Source of the DNA: Thalassorhabdomicrobium marinisediminis
Lineage (GTDB): Bacteria > Pseudomonadota > Alphaproteobacteria > Rhodobacterales > Rhodobacteraceae
DNA length: 64,000 nucleotides
Reading direction: 5' to 3'
Assembly: GCF_003072065.1 (NCBI RefSeq)
Contig: NZ_QCYG01000002.1
Coordinates: forward strand, 124,001-188,000
Positions 8,292 through 17,371 of the stretch are shown piece after piece. Position numbers and translations under genes: made by a program. Under the pieces are notes generated by a model that worked only from the letters and a program-made list of their open reading frames with translations, ran no database searches and was not told the DNA's origin. Every line of letters begins with the position of its first letter. Position 1 is the stretch's first letter.

Positions 8292-9080
8292 TCAGGACCT
8301 GTCGCGCTTGCGGGCGATGGGTTTCAGCAACGTCTCGGGGCGGCGTTCCTCGGCGGCCTCGAACAGGCTGAATGTCTGGTTGACGTAGTTCACGGCCCCG
8401 GAAATCAGGTCCATATAGTCCTGAAGCTCGGGCGTCAGCTCGGTCTCGGTGACGGTGATCGGGCGTTCGGGGGACTGTGTCTCGAACCCCATGTAGAACA
8501 GCGGATCGCCGCGTTTGATCTTGATCGGCTTGTCGGGCTCGTGCCACTCAAACGCCCACATCAGCGGGCGCGGCCAGACGTTGATCGGGAACCGGCCGCC
8601 AAAGATCGTACCGGGCAGCGGATCGCGATTGTAGTGCATGAAGGGGCTGACCTGACTGGCATAGACCGGCTCATCCGAGACGAAGACGTAAGGCAGCGAA
8701 AGCTGGATCGTCGGCACGCCCTTTGTGCGCCATTCGACTTCGTTGGTCAGGTGCAGCTTCTCGCCCAGTTTGTTGGCCCGGATCGCGGATTGGGTGCCCG
8801 CAAGGTTGCGCAGCATCGGCTTGCCCTGATCATCGCGGACAAAACCGATATGAATGTCGAACGGGCATTTCACCATGAAATAGCGACTTTCCATGTTGAT
8901 CACCGCCGGACAGCGTGAAGCCGATTTCGCATGTTCGCGGTTCATCTCGACCGAGCGGACCCGTTCGGGCGCGTCGTAGATCACGCCGCCCTTGGATTCG
9001 TTCAGGAACCAGCCGACCTGTACGGGGCCACGCCCGGCGTCGGTGTCACGGGTGTTTTCAAATGCCACTGAAAGCCGCAT
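8292..9080 (-). CDS. Conserved protein of unknown function
   Basis: 262-residue soluble protein that I do not recognise with certainty. It is rich in aromatic and beta-strand-like segments (for example WPRPLMWAFEW and GDPLFYMGFE), has no signal peptide or membrane helix, and ends in a basic tail. The mixture of buried aromatics and conserved-looking His/Asp residues suggests an all-beta cupin- or hydroxylase-like fold, but no metal-binding signature is clear. ATG at 9080 follows an AGAAGG ribosome-binding site; the 30-residue extension upstream is unlikely. It is the first gene of the cluster that continues through the TPR protein, DUF6165 and FkbM genes, with only 3 bases to the next gene. 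Confidence 0.6.
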   Translation of the reverse strand: MRLSVAFENTRDTDAGRGPVQVGWFLNESKGGVIYDAPERVRSVEMNREHAKSASRCPAVINMESRYFMVKCPFDIHIGFVRDDQGKPMLRNLAGTQSAIRANKLGEKLHLTNEVEWRTKGVPTIQLSLPYVFVSDEPVYASQVSPFMHYNRDPLPGTIFGGRFPINVWPRPLMWAFEWHEPDKPIKIKRGDPLFYMGFETQSPERPITVTETELTPELQDYMDLISGAVNYVNQTFSLFEAAEERRPETLLKPIARKRDRS

Positions 9081-9338
9081 GGCCTTCTCCATCAAATTGT
9101 TTGCGGCGATAGAACCGTAAGCCCGCCGGCAAGTCAAAGCCACCGTGAGCGTTTTGCGTGGCGGTCTCATTGCCGTAGCGGGGCAGGACGGGGGCAGCCC
9201 GCCGGGCGACGCCGGTGGTTGCGTGACCTAGGATGCTCCGGATGTGCTCTCAGGTTGGTGAGGTTGCTGTCATAAACTGGTAAAACACCGTTCCGGCCCC
9301 ATATTGTGACCCGTAATAATGAATTGGGGGACTGACCT

Positions 9339-9785
9339 ATGGCGAAGTATGAAAGATCACCGGATGTCATTGCGTCTTTGACGCCCGAACAATTCCACGT
9401 AACGCAGGAAAACGGCACTGAGCGGCCCTGGACGGGGCCCTACCTCGACACGAAAGAACCCGGCATCTATGTCGATATCGTATCTGGCGAGCCGCTTTTT
9501 GCCTCGTCCGACAAGTTTGACGCAGGTTGCGGCTGGCCGAGCTTCACCAAACCCATCGAACCGGCCCATGTCACGGAAGTGACGGACACGTCGCTGGGCA
9601 TGGTCCGGACCGAGGTGCGCTCAAAACATGGCGACAGCCATCTAGGCCACGTCTTTCCTGACGGGCCGCAGGACAAGGGCGGCCTGCGTTATTGCATCAA
9701 CGGCGCGTCCTTGCGGTTCATTCCGAAAGCCGACATGGAAGCCGAAGGATACGGCGATTATATCAATCAGGTGGAGGATATCTGA
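9339..9785 (+). CDS. msrB: Peptide-methionine (R)-S-oxide reductase MsrB
   Basis: 148-residue enzyme that reduces the R epimer of methionine sulfoxide in proteins. It has the GCGWPSF block (Cys64), the [10 protein letters not shown] motif and the catalytic RYC segment (Cys119). The usual Ser of RYCINSAS is Gly here. The two CxxC zinc pairs of some MsrB proteins are absent, so this is the zinc-free type. The stop overlaps the msrA start by one base (TGATG), coupling reduction of both sulfoxide epimers in one operon. The 258 bases upstream contain no gene and should carry the promoter. Confidence 0.95.
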   Translation: MAKYERSPDVIASLTPEQFHVTQENGTERPWTGPYLDTKEPGIYVDIVSGEPLFASSDKFDAGCGWPSFTKPIEPAHVTEVTDTSLGMVRTEVRSKHGDSHLGHVFPDGPQDKGGLRYCINGASLRFIPKADMEAEGYGDYINQVEDI

Positions 9786-10291
9786 TGACCGAACGTGCAG
9801 TGCTGGCCGGAGGGTGCTTCTGGGGCATGGAAGAACTGATCCGCAAGCTTCCCGGGGTTGAGCAGACCCGCGTTGGCTACTCCGGTGGCGACGTGCCCAA
9901 TGCGACCTATCGCAACCACGGCACCCATGCGGAAGCGATCGAGATCCTGTTTGATCCGTCGCAGATCACCTATCGCCGTCTGCTTGAATTCTTCTTCCAG
10001 ATCCACGACCCGACGACCGAAAACCGGCAGGGCAATGACCGCGGCATGTCCTATCGCTCGGCGATCTACTACGTGAACGACGAGCAGAAGGCGGTGGCCG
10101 AGGATACGATCAAGGACGTCGATGCGTCCGGCCTCTGGCCCGGCAAGGTTGTCACCGAAGTGGAGCCGGTCGGCGATTTCTGGGAGGCCGAGCCCGAGCA
10201 TCAGGATTATCTGCAGCGCGTGCCCAACGGCTACACCTGTCATTTCATCCGGCCCGATTGGGTGCTGCCGCGGCGCGACGCGGCGGAATAG
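9785..10291 (+). CDS. msrA: Peptide-methionine (S)-S-oxide reductase MsrA
   Basis: 168-residue enzyme that reduces the S epimer of methionine sulfoxide with thioredoxin as electron donor. The catalytic GGCFWG motif is at the N-terminus (Cys11), followed by the family blocks VGYSGG and a [13 protein letters not shown] stretch; the C-terminal YTCHF carries a possible resolving cysteine. The start at 9785 uses the A of the msrB stop codon (TGATG) and is preceded by GGAGG. The gene ends 4 bases before the stop of the convergent hydantoinase gene, leaving no room for a separate terminator. Confidence 0.96.
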   Translation: MTERAVLAGGCFWGMEELIRKLPGVEQTRVGYSGGDVPNATYRNHGTHAEAIEILFDPSQITYRRLLEFFFQIHDPTTENRQGNDRGMSYRSAIYYVNDEQKAVAEDTIKDVDASGLWPGKVVTEVEPVGDFWEAEPEHQDYLQRVPNGYTCHFIRPDWVLPRRDAAE

Positions 10292-10295
10292 TCCC

Positions 10296-12290
10296 TTATT
10301 TTGTCAAACGCGGACGGCCCAGCGCGGTCACGCGCAGGCTGGCTTCGATGAAAATCGACTTCGTCTCGATCTGCGATTCCCGCAGATCGAGGCTTTCGCG
10401 AAACCGGATGACTTCGACGCCTGCCGCGCGGGCGCGGGCTCCGGCATCTTCGGTGAGCGCAGCGCGCAGGGCGTTCATGGCCTCATCGCGGCTTTCAAAC
10501 TGTTGCGGGCCGCCGGGCAGATGGGCCGCGAATAGACCTTCGCCCGCGCTGGTGATGCTTCCGTCAGCATGCAGTGCGACCTGACCCACCACAGCCCCGA
10601 TCGCGTTCGCCACGCCACCGGCGTCCGGCAGGATCGCATCACACCCGAGTGTCTCGCCCACCGCGCCGTAATAGCATTGCGCCGACGCCCCCAAGCCCAC
10701 CACTGGCACCGCCAGCCCTGTGTTGAGGGTGATGAGGTTTCGGTGCCCGCGCAACCCCGCCACCGTCAGCGAATGCCGCGCCATGCGTGCGGCATCTTCC
10801 CAGCCTTCGTCGGCAAAAGCCGTCTCTAACACGGCGAAACTGGTCTGTTTGGTCAAGGCATCGACAATCTGATCCGCCAGCGCTTCGGCGGAGAGGGCGA
10901 CGCGACCGCCGTTTGCGGTGCGTCTGCGGGCAAAGACGGTCAAAGCGTCCTTGGCAATTTCTGCGTTACCGGCATCGACGCGACCCTGCAGGCGGCTCGC
11001 GTCCGTCGGCGTGATGTCGGAAAGGGCCACGAGGCCGCGACGCACAAGACGGCGCAGGGCCGAAAGCTCCACTCTCCTTTGGATCGCGTCGGCCCAAGGC
11101 AGGGGGCCAGACGCCAAGCGCTGCGCGACCGCGTCCTCGCGACGGTCCAGACCGCTTGGCAGCTCCGACCATTGGGGCACCACGAACCGTGTGGCGTGTT
11201 CCGGTGGCGTTTCGAATTGCAGCGCATGATCGAGTGTGCGGCGCACCAGCGCGGGATACGTGTCCGCAAAGCGCGAAACCGGGATCACCCGTCGCGGGCC
11301 CAGCATGACGCCGCCTTCGAGACCGGATGAGAGGGAGACTTCGCTGTCCCCGCCCAACCCGAAGGTGCGCATGGCCACGGCTTCGACCATGGTGCGATAG
11401 GGGCCGACCTTTGCCCCTTGGGGGTCCAGCTTGGGGTGCCCACCTTGCAGCACGCAGATATCCGTCGTTGTTCCGCCGATGTCACTGACCAAAGCCTCAC
11501 GCGCGCCGGTCAGCCATTGCGCGCCGGCAACGCTGGCGGCCGGGCCGCTCAGGATGGTTTCCACCGGGCGATCCCGCGCCAGTTGCGCCGACACAAGCGC
11601 GCCGTCCCCGCGCACGACCATCAACCGCGCGTCGATGCCGCGGGACGCCATATGCGCTTCGGTCGCGGCGATAAGCGCGTCGATCATCCCGACCAGCCGC
11701 GCGTTCAGAACGGCGGTGAGCGCGCGTTTCGGCCCGCCAAGCGCCTTGCTAAGGTCGTGGGAACAGGTCACCGGGCGCGCCAGCTTGCCCCGGATCAGAT
11801 CGCGCGCAGCCTGTTCGTGTTCGGGGTTGCGGGTGGCGAAGCGAGAAGCGACGGCGAAGGCGGTGACGCCGTCAGAAACAGTCTCTAACCCGGCAAGAAG
11901 CGCTGCTTCATCGAACGGCGCGATGGGGTCGCCTTGATGGTCGTGTCCCCCTGTGACGTGGAGCACGGGATCCCCGGCCAGCGCGTCGAGAAGCTCGCTG
12001 TCGGCAAGGGTCTCTTCTTCGAATCCGATAAGCACCAATGCCACCGCGCCGCCCTGCCCTTCGATCAGCGCGTTGGTGGCCAACGTTGTGGACAGCGACA
12101 CCATCGCCACCTCGGAGCCCTGCATCTGCGCCTGGGACAACACCCCGTCCATCGCGGCGCCGATGCCATGGGACAGGTCGGGCCGGGTGGTCAGGCTTTT
12201 GGCCGAGGCGATAACCTCGTTCCGCTGATCATCCAGCAGGACCGCGTCCGTATAGGTTCCGCCGGTGTCGATCCCCATGAGAACTGCCAT
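10296..12290 (-). CDS. Hydantoinase/oxoprolinase family protein (HyuA type)
   Basis: 664-residue ATP-dependent ring-opening enzyme subunit related to N-methylhydantoinase A and 5-oxoprolinase. MGIDTGGTYTDAVLLD at the N-terminus and SDIGGTTTDICVL near residue 280 are the two phosphate-binding motifs of the actin-like ATPase fold. HyuA subunits usually work with a HyuB partner, but no HyuB gene is adjacent, so this is either a lone form or pairs with a distant gene. It follows the YnjBCD-type transporter genes by 87 bases on the same strand, so it may act on an imported compound. The ATG at 12290 is chosen over an upstream ATG because the family starts within a few residues of it. Confidence 0.85.
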   Translation of the reverse strand: MAVLMGIDTGGTYTDAVLLDDQRNEVIASAKSLTTRPDLSHGIGAAMDGVLSQAQMQGSEVAMVSLSTTLATNALIEGQGGAVALVLIGFEEETLADSELLDALAGDPVLHVTGGHDHQGDPIAPFDEAALLAGLETVSDGVTAFAVASRFATRNPEHEQAARDLIRGKLARPVTCSHDLSKALGGPKRALTAVLNARLVGMIDALIAATEAHMASRGIDARLMVVRGDGALVSAQLARDRPVETILSGPAASVAGAQWLTGAREALVSDIGGTTTDICVLQGGHPKLDPQGAKVGPYRTMVEAVAMRTFGLGGDSEVSLSSGLEGGVMLGPRRVIPVSRFADTYPALVRRTLDHALQFETPPEHATRFVVPQWSELPSGLDRREDAVAQRLASGPLPWADAIQRRVELSALRRLVRRGLVALSDITPTDASRLQGRVDAGNAEIAKDALTVFARRRTANGGRVALSAEALADQIVDALTKQTSFAVLETAFADEGWEDAARMARHSLTVAGLRGHRNLITLNTGLAVPVVGLGASAQCYYGAVGETLGCDAILPDAGGVANAIGAVVGQVALHADGSITSAGEGLFAAHLPGGPQQFESRDEAMNALRAALTEDAGARARAAGVEVIRFRESLDLRESQIETKSIFIEASLRVTALGRPRLTK

Positions 12291-12377
12291 GATCCGCCTC
12301 CTGTTCACTGCGACCTTATCGCCCGTCCCCCCTCGTGCCAGTCCGGGACCGACATGCCAAGGCGGCGGGGGCGACGT

Positions 12378-13025
12378 TCAACCGCCCGAAAGGCTGCGCA
12401 ATTCGATGACGGGGCCTTTTGCGGCGGCGGCATCCTCCGCGTCATGGGTGACCATGAGCACCGGCAGGCCCCGGTCCTGCGCTGTCTGAAAGATGAGCGT
12501 TCGCACCTGTGCCCTCAGCGCCACGTCAAGGCGCGAAAAGGCTTCGTCGAGCAGCAACGCTTTCGGTTGCGACAGCATCATGCGGACCAGCGCAACCCGC
12601 GCCCTTTGCCCGCCGGACAGGGTCGCGGGGTCGCGGTTGGCATAGCCCTCAAGCCCGACATCGCGAAGCGCCTCCGCGATCAGCCGCTGCCGCACCGCCC
12701 GCCGCCCGCCGGGGGGCATGCCGAAAGCCAGATTTGCGCCGACGCTCATATGGGGGAACAGCAAGTCGTCCTGAAACAGGATGCCGATTTGCCGCAGATG
12801 CGGCGGGGTCGTGGTGATATCGCGACCGTCCAGCGCGATCTCGCCCATGCCGGTGAAGTCCGGCCCCAGCGTTCCGGTGATATAGGCCAGCAGCGTGGAT
12901 TTACCGACGCCAGACGGCCCCATAACGGTGAGGATCTCACCAGGGGGGATGTGGTGATCGACCTCGATCAAAGGCTTTGCGTCCTTCAGAATGCAGATTT
13001 TACGCAGCGTTAGACCCTTATCCAT
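12378..13025 (-). CDS. ynjD: ABC transporter ATPase, YnjD type
   Basis: 215-residue ATP-binding subunit of an importer. It has Walker A GPSGVGKST, the Q-loop FQDD, signature LSGGQRARV, Walker B KALLLDEAFSRLD and the H-loop VTHD. It overlaps the permease gene by eight bases. The gene order solute-binding protein, fused permease, short ATPase, with a CDP-alcohol phosphatidyltransferase at the head, is the same set as E. coli ynjB-ynjC-ynjD-ynjF, so I use that name. The transported substrate of that system is not established; the closest relatives are thiamine/iron-type importers. Confidence 0.85.
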   Translation of the reverse strand: MDKGLTLRKICILKDAKPLIEVDHHIPPGEILTVMGPSGVGKSTLLAYITGTLGPDFTGMGEIALDGRDITTTPPHLRQIGILFQDDLLFPHMSVGANLAFGMPPGGRRAVRQRLIAEALRDVGLEGYANRDPATLSGGQRARVALVRMMLSQPKALLLDEAFSRLDVALRAQVRTLIFQTAQDRGLPVLMVTHDAEDAAAAKGPVIELRSLSGG

Positions 13026-14694
13026 GCAAACCTCTTCGATTGCGCCAGAGCAGCGTCGGGAGCAGCAGGGCCAGCGCGAACGGGATCAGCGCGGCGAGGG
13101 TCTGCATCAGCCCGTAGACCCCGATGGCCCGCCGGTCGCCCCCTGAAGCGAGTGCCACGGCCTCGGTCGTCAGGGTGGACACCCGCCCGCCCCCGATCAG
13201 CAGGGTCGGCAGATATTGCCCCACCGACACGGCCAGCCCCACCGCGGTTGCTGTCAGGATCGGGCGCAAAAGGGTCGGCAGACGCACCTGGCAGAACACC
13301 CGCCACGGGGTCGCGCCCAGCGCGTGGGCCACGGTGGCATAGCGCCTGTCCCAAGCCCGCCACGGATCGCCGAGGGACAGGAAGACATAGGGCAGCACAA
13401 AGACCAGATGTGCGAAAATCACCGGCGCCCGCCCGGTGTCGGCACCGATGGACAGAAGCAGCGTCTGCAAGCCGGGCAGAAAGGCCGTTTGCGGCACGAG
13501 GAGCGGCAGATAGAGCAGCCAGAGCCCGCGATGGGTCAACCGACGGCCGCTGCGGTGCTCGGATTCCAGACAGCCGAGAACCAGCAAAAGCGCCAGGGCC
13601 ATCGCCGCGCCCGCGACGACGAATGTCTCACCCATGGTTTGCAACGCAGGGGGACCGTGGCGCGCCCAGGTGCGGGCGGACCAGCCCTGCGGAAAGATGT
13701 CGGGAAAGCTCCAGAACCCCGCCACCGACCAGACGGCGAGGCTTATGAGGCCAACGAGCACCGACAAAGCCGAGACCGCGCCAAGAACAAGGGCAGCCCC
13801 ACGCAGCGCCCCCTCGCCCCGGCCACGGCTTCCGGCGGCAATCCATGCGCGACCCGCGCGGGCGACCAACCGCTCGCCCAGCCACCAGAGGCCGAGCGCC
13901 AGGAGCACCAGCGCGAATTGCCAAAGGGCCGCCGCTGCGCCGGTCAGACGCATGGCAAGGTCCGGATCGCCCATCCAGTTGACGATCTGCACCGACAACG
14001 TCGGCGGCGTGGTCGGCCCCAGGATCAACGCCACGTCGACGACGCTCATGGAATAGGCGAGCACCACGAAGACGGGCAAACGAATCTGCCGATAGATCCG
14101 CGGAAACACGGTCTTCAGCCAGCCGGTCGAACGGCGGTATCCAAGACTTTGCGCCACCAACAGAGACTGTTTCGGCTGCGCCTGACCAAGGGCAACCAGA
14201 GACATCAACAGCAGGAACGGAACCTCTTTCACGACCAGCCCGGCGATCAGGGCCAGGCCGCCCGGGTCCTGCAAAATTAACAGATCGGGCGGGCGGTCCC
14301 ATCCGGTCAAGCCCGGCGAGGCAAGCCGCGCGATCCAGCCTGAGGGCGCGATCAGGAACGCAAGGCCGAAGGCGGCGGCGGCATGGGGCACCGACAGCAC
14401 CGGAGAGAGCAGACGTTCGAACAGCCGGAATGTGCGTGTGCCGGACCAGCCGGCCATGAACACGGCAACGATGCCCAGCGACAGGATTGTCGCGCCGAGG
14501 CCGGTCACCACCGACAGGCGGGACGCCTCGGTGACACCGGGCCAGTGCAGCAAAGCGCGAAACGGATCGAGCGTTGGCCCCAACAAACCCGCCGCGGGCA
14601 GGTGGCCGAACGCGGGCAGCACCGTGCCCCAGAGCCCCGCGATCACCGGCCCCAGCATGGCCAGCACGGTAAGCAGGGGCAGCAGCTTCAACAT
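13018..14694 (-). CDS. ynjC: ABC transporter permease, YnjC type (two fused domains)
   Basis: 558-residue inner-membrane permease with about twelve hydrophobic helices arranged as two successive BPD-type transporter domains, as in ThiP, FbpB and YnjC. The first half contains KTVFPRIYRQIRLPVF as the EAA-like coupling loop, and the second half ATPWRVFCQVRLPTLLRP as the matching loop. Fusion of the two halves means one polypeptide serves the homodimeric ATPase. It starts 18 bases after the binding-protein gene and overlaps the ATPase gene. Substrate unknown. Confidence 0.88.
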   Translation of the reverse strand: MLKLLPLLTVLAMLGPVIAGLWGTVLPAFGHLPAAGLLGPTLDPFRALLHWPGVTEASRLSVVTGLGATILSLGIVAVFMAGWSGTRTFRLFERLLSPVLSVPHAAAAFGLAFLIAPSGWIARLASPGLTGWDRPPDLLILQDPGGLALIAGLVVKEVPFLLLMSLVALGQAQPKQSLLVAQSLGYRRSTGWLKTVFPRIYRQIRLPVFVVLAYSMSVVDVALILGPTTPPTLSVQIVNWMGDPDLAMRLTGAAAALWQFALVLLALGLWWLGERLVARAGRAWIAAGSRGRGEGALRGAALVLGAVSALSVLVGLISLAVWSVAGFWSFPDIFPQGWSARTWARHGPPALQTMGETFVVAGAAMALALLLVLGCLESEHRSGRRLTHRGLWLLYLPLLVPQTAFLPGLQTLLLSIGADTGRAPVIFAHLVFVLPYVFLSLGDPWRAWDRRYATVAHALGATPWRVFCQVRLPTLLRPILTATAVGLAVSVGQYLPTLLIGGGRVSTLTTEAVALASGGDRRAIGVYGLMQTLAALIPFALALLLPTLLWRNRRGLHG

Positions 14695-14712
14695 CGGGCC
14701 CGCAAGGCGCGG

Positions 14713-15912
14713 TTACGGCCCGCTGCCGTAACGATCGACCCAATCGTTGGTGATCCGCGTCATCCAGCTTGGGTGCGGTTCGGCCTGAACCGCGCCGAGG
14801 TCTTCGGGCGACAAGGTGGCCACGCCGAGGTCAAGCGCATCGAAGGTGGCGCGGTCTTCCGCGGTGAGCGCGTCCATATCCAGCACGGTGCCGTAGCCCA
14901 GAACCTCGGGGTCTTGCGCCCGCGCCTGCGCTTCCGGCGACATCAGGAAGTTGGCAACGACCATCGCCCCCGCCTTGGAGCCGGAGTTGTAGGGGATCGC
15001 CACGAATGACGCATTGCCAATCGTCCCCTTCTCAAGCACGAACGTGCGCACCGTTTCGGGAAGCTGAAAATTCGCAATGGCCGCCGTGGCTTCTCCGGGG
15101 CTGAACGAAATCGCCAAATCGATCTCGTCATCGGCCATCAGTTGCAACTGCGCCGGGCCGGACGCCGGATAGGCGCGCCCTTCGCGCCACAAAAGCGGCG
15201 TCAATTCGTCGAGGAAGGCCCAGAGCGGGCCGGTCACGCCGGAATAGGTCTCTTCCGACACCGGGTCCTGCAAGACACTCGGGTCTTCCAGAAGGTCAAC
15301 CAAAGCCTGTTTGAGGAACGTCGCCCCGAGGAAGTCCGGCGGTTGCGGATAGGTGAAGCGACCGGGGTTCGCGCGCGCCCAGTCCAGAAGGGCTGGCATG
15401 GAGGTGAGCGACTCGGGCACGTCGGCGGTGTCATACATAAAGACCACCTGCGCCATCGCCCACGGCGCTTCATAGCCTTCGACCGGAACGGTGAAGTCGG
15501 TCTGGACAGTCTTGCCGTCCGTGTCGACCAAGGCCCAATTCGGCAAGTGCTCGGCGAACGGGCCGAACAGCAGGTCCGCTTCTTTCATGGCAGCGAAATT
15601 CGCGCCGTTGATCCAGATCAGGTCAATCGCGCCGTCTTCGTTCTCGCCCGCCTGCCGTTCACTCAGCACACGGGTCACTGCGTCGGCGGTGTCCGTCAGC
15701 TTCACGTGCTCCAGCGTGACGCCATAGTCTTGGGCGACGCGCTCTCCGACCCATGCGATGAAGTCGTTCGTCGTGGTTGAGCCGCCCCAGGCGTTCCAGA
15801 ACACCGTCTGCCCGTCGGCCTCAGTCAACACAGCGTCCCAGTCGGCGGGATCAGGGTTGGCGAGGGCGGGACCGGGCAGCGCGAGCGCCGCGAGCAGGGC
15901 GAGATATTTCAT
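14713..15912 (-). CDS. ynjB: Periplasmic solute-binding protein, YnjB type
   Basis: 399-residue extracellular binding protein. The first 18 residues are a clear Sec signal peptide (MKYLALLAALALPGPALA, cleavage after ALA). The mature part resembles family 1 binding proteins of the YnjB group, with VFWNAWGGSTTTNDFIAWV near the start and IDLIWINGANFAAMKEADLLFG in the first lobe. No lipobox cysteine, so it should be free in the periplasm. It overlaps the phosphatidyltransferase gene by four bases (ATGA), tying the lipid enzyme to the importer operon. The ligand cannot be read from the sequence. Confidence 0.87.
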   Translation of the reverse strand: MKYLALLAALALPGPALANPDPADWDAVLTEADGQTVFWNAWGGSTTTNDFIAWVGERVAQDYGVTLEHVKLTDTADAVTRVLSERQAGENEDGAIDLIWINGANFAAMKEADLLFGPFAEHLPNWALVDTDGKTVQTDFTVPVEGYEAPWAMAQVVFMYDTADVPESLTSMPALLDWARANPGRFTYPQPPDFLGATFLKQALVDLLEDPSVLQDPVSEETYSGVTGPLWAFLDELTPLLWREGRAYPASGPAQLQLMADDEIDLAISFSPGEATAAIANFQLPETVRTFVLEKGTIGNASFVAIPYNSGSKAGAMVVANFLMSPEAQARAQDPEVLGYGTVLDMDALTAEDRATFDALDLGVATLSPEDLGAVQAEPHPSWMTRITNDWVDRYGSGP

Positions 15913-16529
15913 GGGGAGTCCTTTGAAGCAAAGATGGTTCGGGCCGCGAGGATCCGAAGCGTGGCCGTGGCAAAACAGAGCGTGCCGAAGATGAAGGCGA
16001 GAAGGGGGAACATCGCCGGCAACAAGCACAAAAGCACGAAAAACACAATGGTTTCCGTGCCTTCCAGCAGTCCGTTGGAATAGTAGAGGGACTTGGCGCC
16101 CTGTGCCGATGTCGCAATCCCGCGTTTCTCGGCCAGAATCGCGTAACCCAGAAAGCTGGTGCCGTTGAAATAGAAGCTGGTCAGCAGAAACGCTCCGGCA
16201 ACCGCGTTTTGTGCAGGGTCCAGAAGGACAAAAGCGAACGGGACGGCGCCGTAGAACAGAAAATCGCTAGTGATATCGAGGTAGCCGCCGAAGTCTGAGG
16301 GCCGCGTCGCCCGCGCGATGGCGCCGTCCAGCCCGTCGGCGAGGCGAGAGGCCAGAAGCGGCAGCAAGGCCCACGCGGGAAACCCGAAAGCGATGAAGAG
16401 CGCGGACGTCAAGCCCAACACCAGCCCGATCAAGGTCACCGCATCCGCTGAAAGCCCGCGCGCTGCGAGCGCTACGCCCATGGCGTTCAGGGGTGGGTCG
16501 ATCAACTTTCGGGCGGCAGCGTCGAGCAT
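15909..16529 (-). CDS. CDP-alcohol phosphatidyltransferase family membrane protein
   Basis: 206-residue polytopic enzyme of the CDP-alcohol phosphotransferase family, which transfers a phosphatidyl (or similar) group from a CDP-linked donor to an alcohol. The catalytic motif is visible around residues 65-90 as DGAIARATRPSDFGGYLDITSD, i.e. DG-x2-AR followed by G-x3-D-x3-D; the spacing between AR and G is one shorter than in classical PgsA, as I recall for the YnjF branch. About five or six hydrophobic helices are present. ATG at 16529 has an AGAGG ribosome-binding site. It is coupled to the YnjBCD importer, but which alcohol it uses is unknown. Confidence 0.82.
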   Translation of the reverse strand: MLDAAARKLIDPPLNAMGVALAARGLSADAVTLIGLVLGLTSALFIAFGFPAWALLPLLASRLADGLDGAIARATRPSDFGGYLDITSDFLFYGAVPFAFVLLDPAQNAVAGAFLLTSFYFNGTSFLGYAILAEKRGIATSAQGAKSLYYSNGLLEGTETIVFFVLLCLLPAMFPLLAFIFGTLCFATATLRILAARTIFASKDSP

Positions 16530-16625
16530 CGGACCTCTCGTTCTGGATGGATAATTACTGACCGATGATGTCCCTTCGCGCAATCTGGCTTACGCGAATG
16601 TGACAGCCGCGCGAGGCGTCGAACG

Positions 16626-16652
16626 AAAAAGGCCGCGCAAAAGCGCGGCCTT
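16626..16652 (-). terminator. Rho-independent terminator after cytochrome c gene
   Basis: Perfect 8-bp stem GGCCGCGC/GCGCGGCC with an AAAA loop, read on the minus strand with a run of five T after the stem. It lies 20 bases after the cytochrome c stop codon and separates that gene from the phosphatidyltransferase operon downstream. Confidence 0.85.
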
Positions 16653-16671
16653 CCTATCGGTTTGCCATGGA

Positions 16672-17184
16672 TCAATCGGTTTCGGTCTCCGACTCGGCCT
16701 CATCGCCGTCGTCCATGTCATCCATATCGTCGCCGTCTTCCATTTCGACCGGGTCGAAGGTCGCGAGGAAGGCATACAGGTCCAGCGCGTCTTCTTCGCT
16801 GCGGACGCGGTAGGCCATCTTGCCGCGCGCGCGGTTGTTGTCGAGCTCTTCACGAAGCCAGCCGGTGGGGTCCTGAACGTAGGCGACGAATGCCTCTTCG
16901 GTCCAGACTCGGTCTTCTTCGCCCAGCTCGATGAGCGCGTCACTGTAGCGGAAATCCTCGAGCGAGGCGATTTGGCGTCCGGCCAGACCATGAAGGTTCG
17001 GCCCGGTCCGCGCGTTGCGCCCGGCCAGCACTTCGCCGTCGTCATCGCGGACAACGTGGCAGGCGACGCACTGGCGACCGAACTGCTCTTCGCCGGCTTC
17101 GGCATCTCCGGTCGGCGCATGGCCGTCGGCAAGAACGGGGGCGGCCAATAACGCGGCCGCTGCGATTGTCATTGATCTGATCAT
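16672..17184 (-). CDS. Periplasmic class I cytochrome c with acidic tail
   Basis: 170-residue c-type cytochrome exported to the periplasm. Residues 1-19 form a signal peptide (ending VLADGHA), the haem-binding CVACH motif is at 39-43, the GPNLHGLAGR element around 61-70 is typical of mitochondrial-like c2/c550 cytochromes, and Met123 in GKMAY is the probable sixth ligand. After the last helix there is a strongly acidic tail of ~24 residues (repeats of D, E, M and T). The tail is not part of the usual fold and may steer electron-partner binding. ATG at 17184 has a good AGGAG-like site. Transcribed alone, ended by its own terminator. Confidence 0.9.
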   Translation of the reverse strand: MIRSMTIAAAALLAAPVLADGHAPTGDAEAGEEQFGRQCVACHVVRDDDGEVLAGRNARTGPNLHGLAGRQIASLEDFRYSDALIELGEEDRVWTEEAFVAYVQDPTGWLREELDNNRARGKMAYRVRSEEDALDLYAFLATFDPVEMEDGDDMDDMDDGDEAESETETD

Positions 17185-17371
17185 GTAACTCTCCTGAACG
17201 TTTACGTTTCGGCACTGCTTTCTCGCCCTAGAGATAGCGTGTCCGGCTGCAACGTCCAGCACCAAAGCTGCGACGCCGTAAAAGTCGGCGCGGGGGCCGG
17301 TCGCCCGAGGTTCACTTGTGCGCGCCCGCACTTTATGAGGGCGGGGAACGAAGGAGCTTCAGGATCACGCC

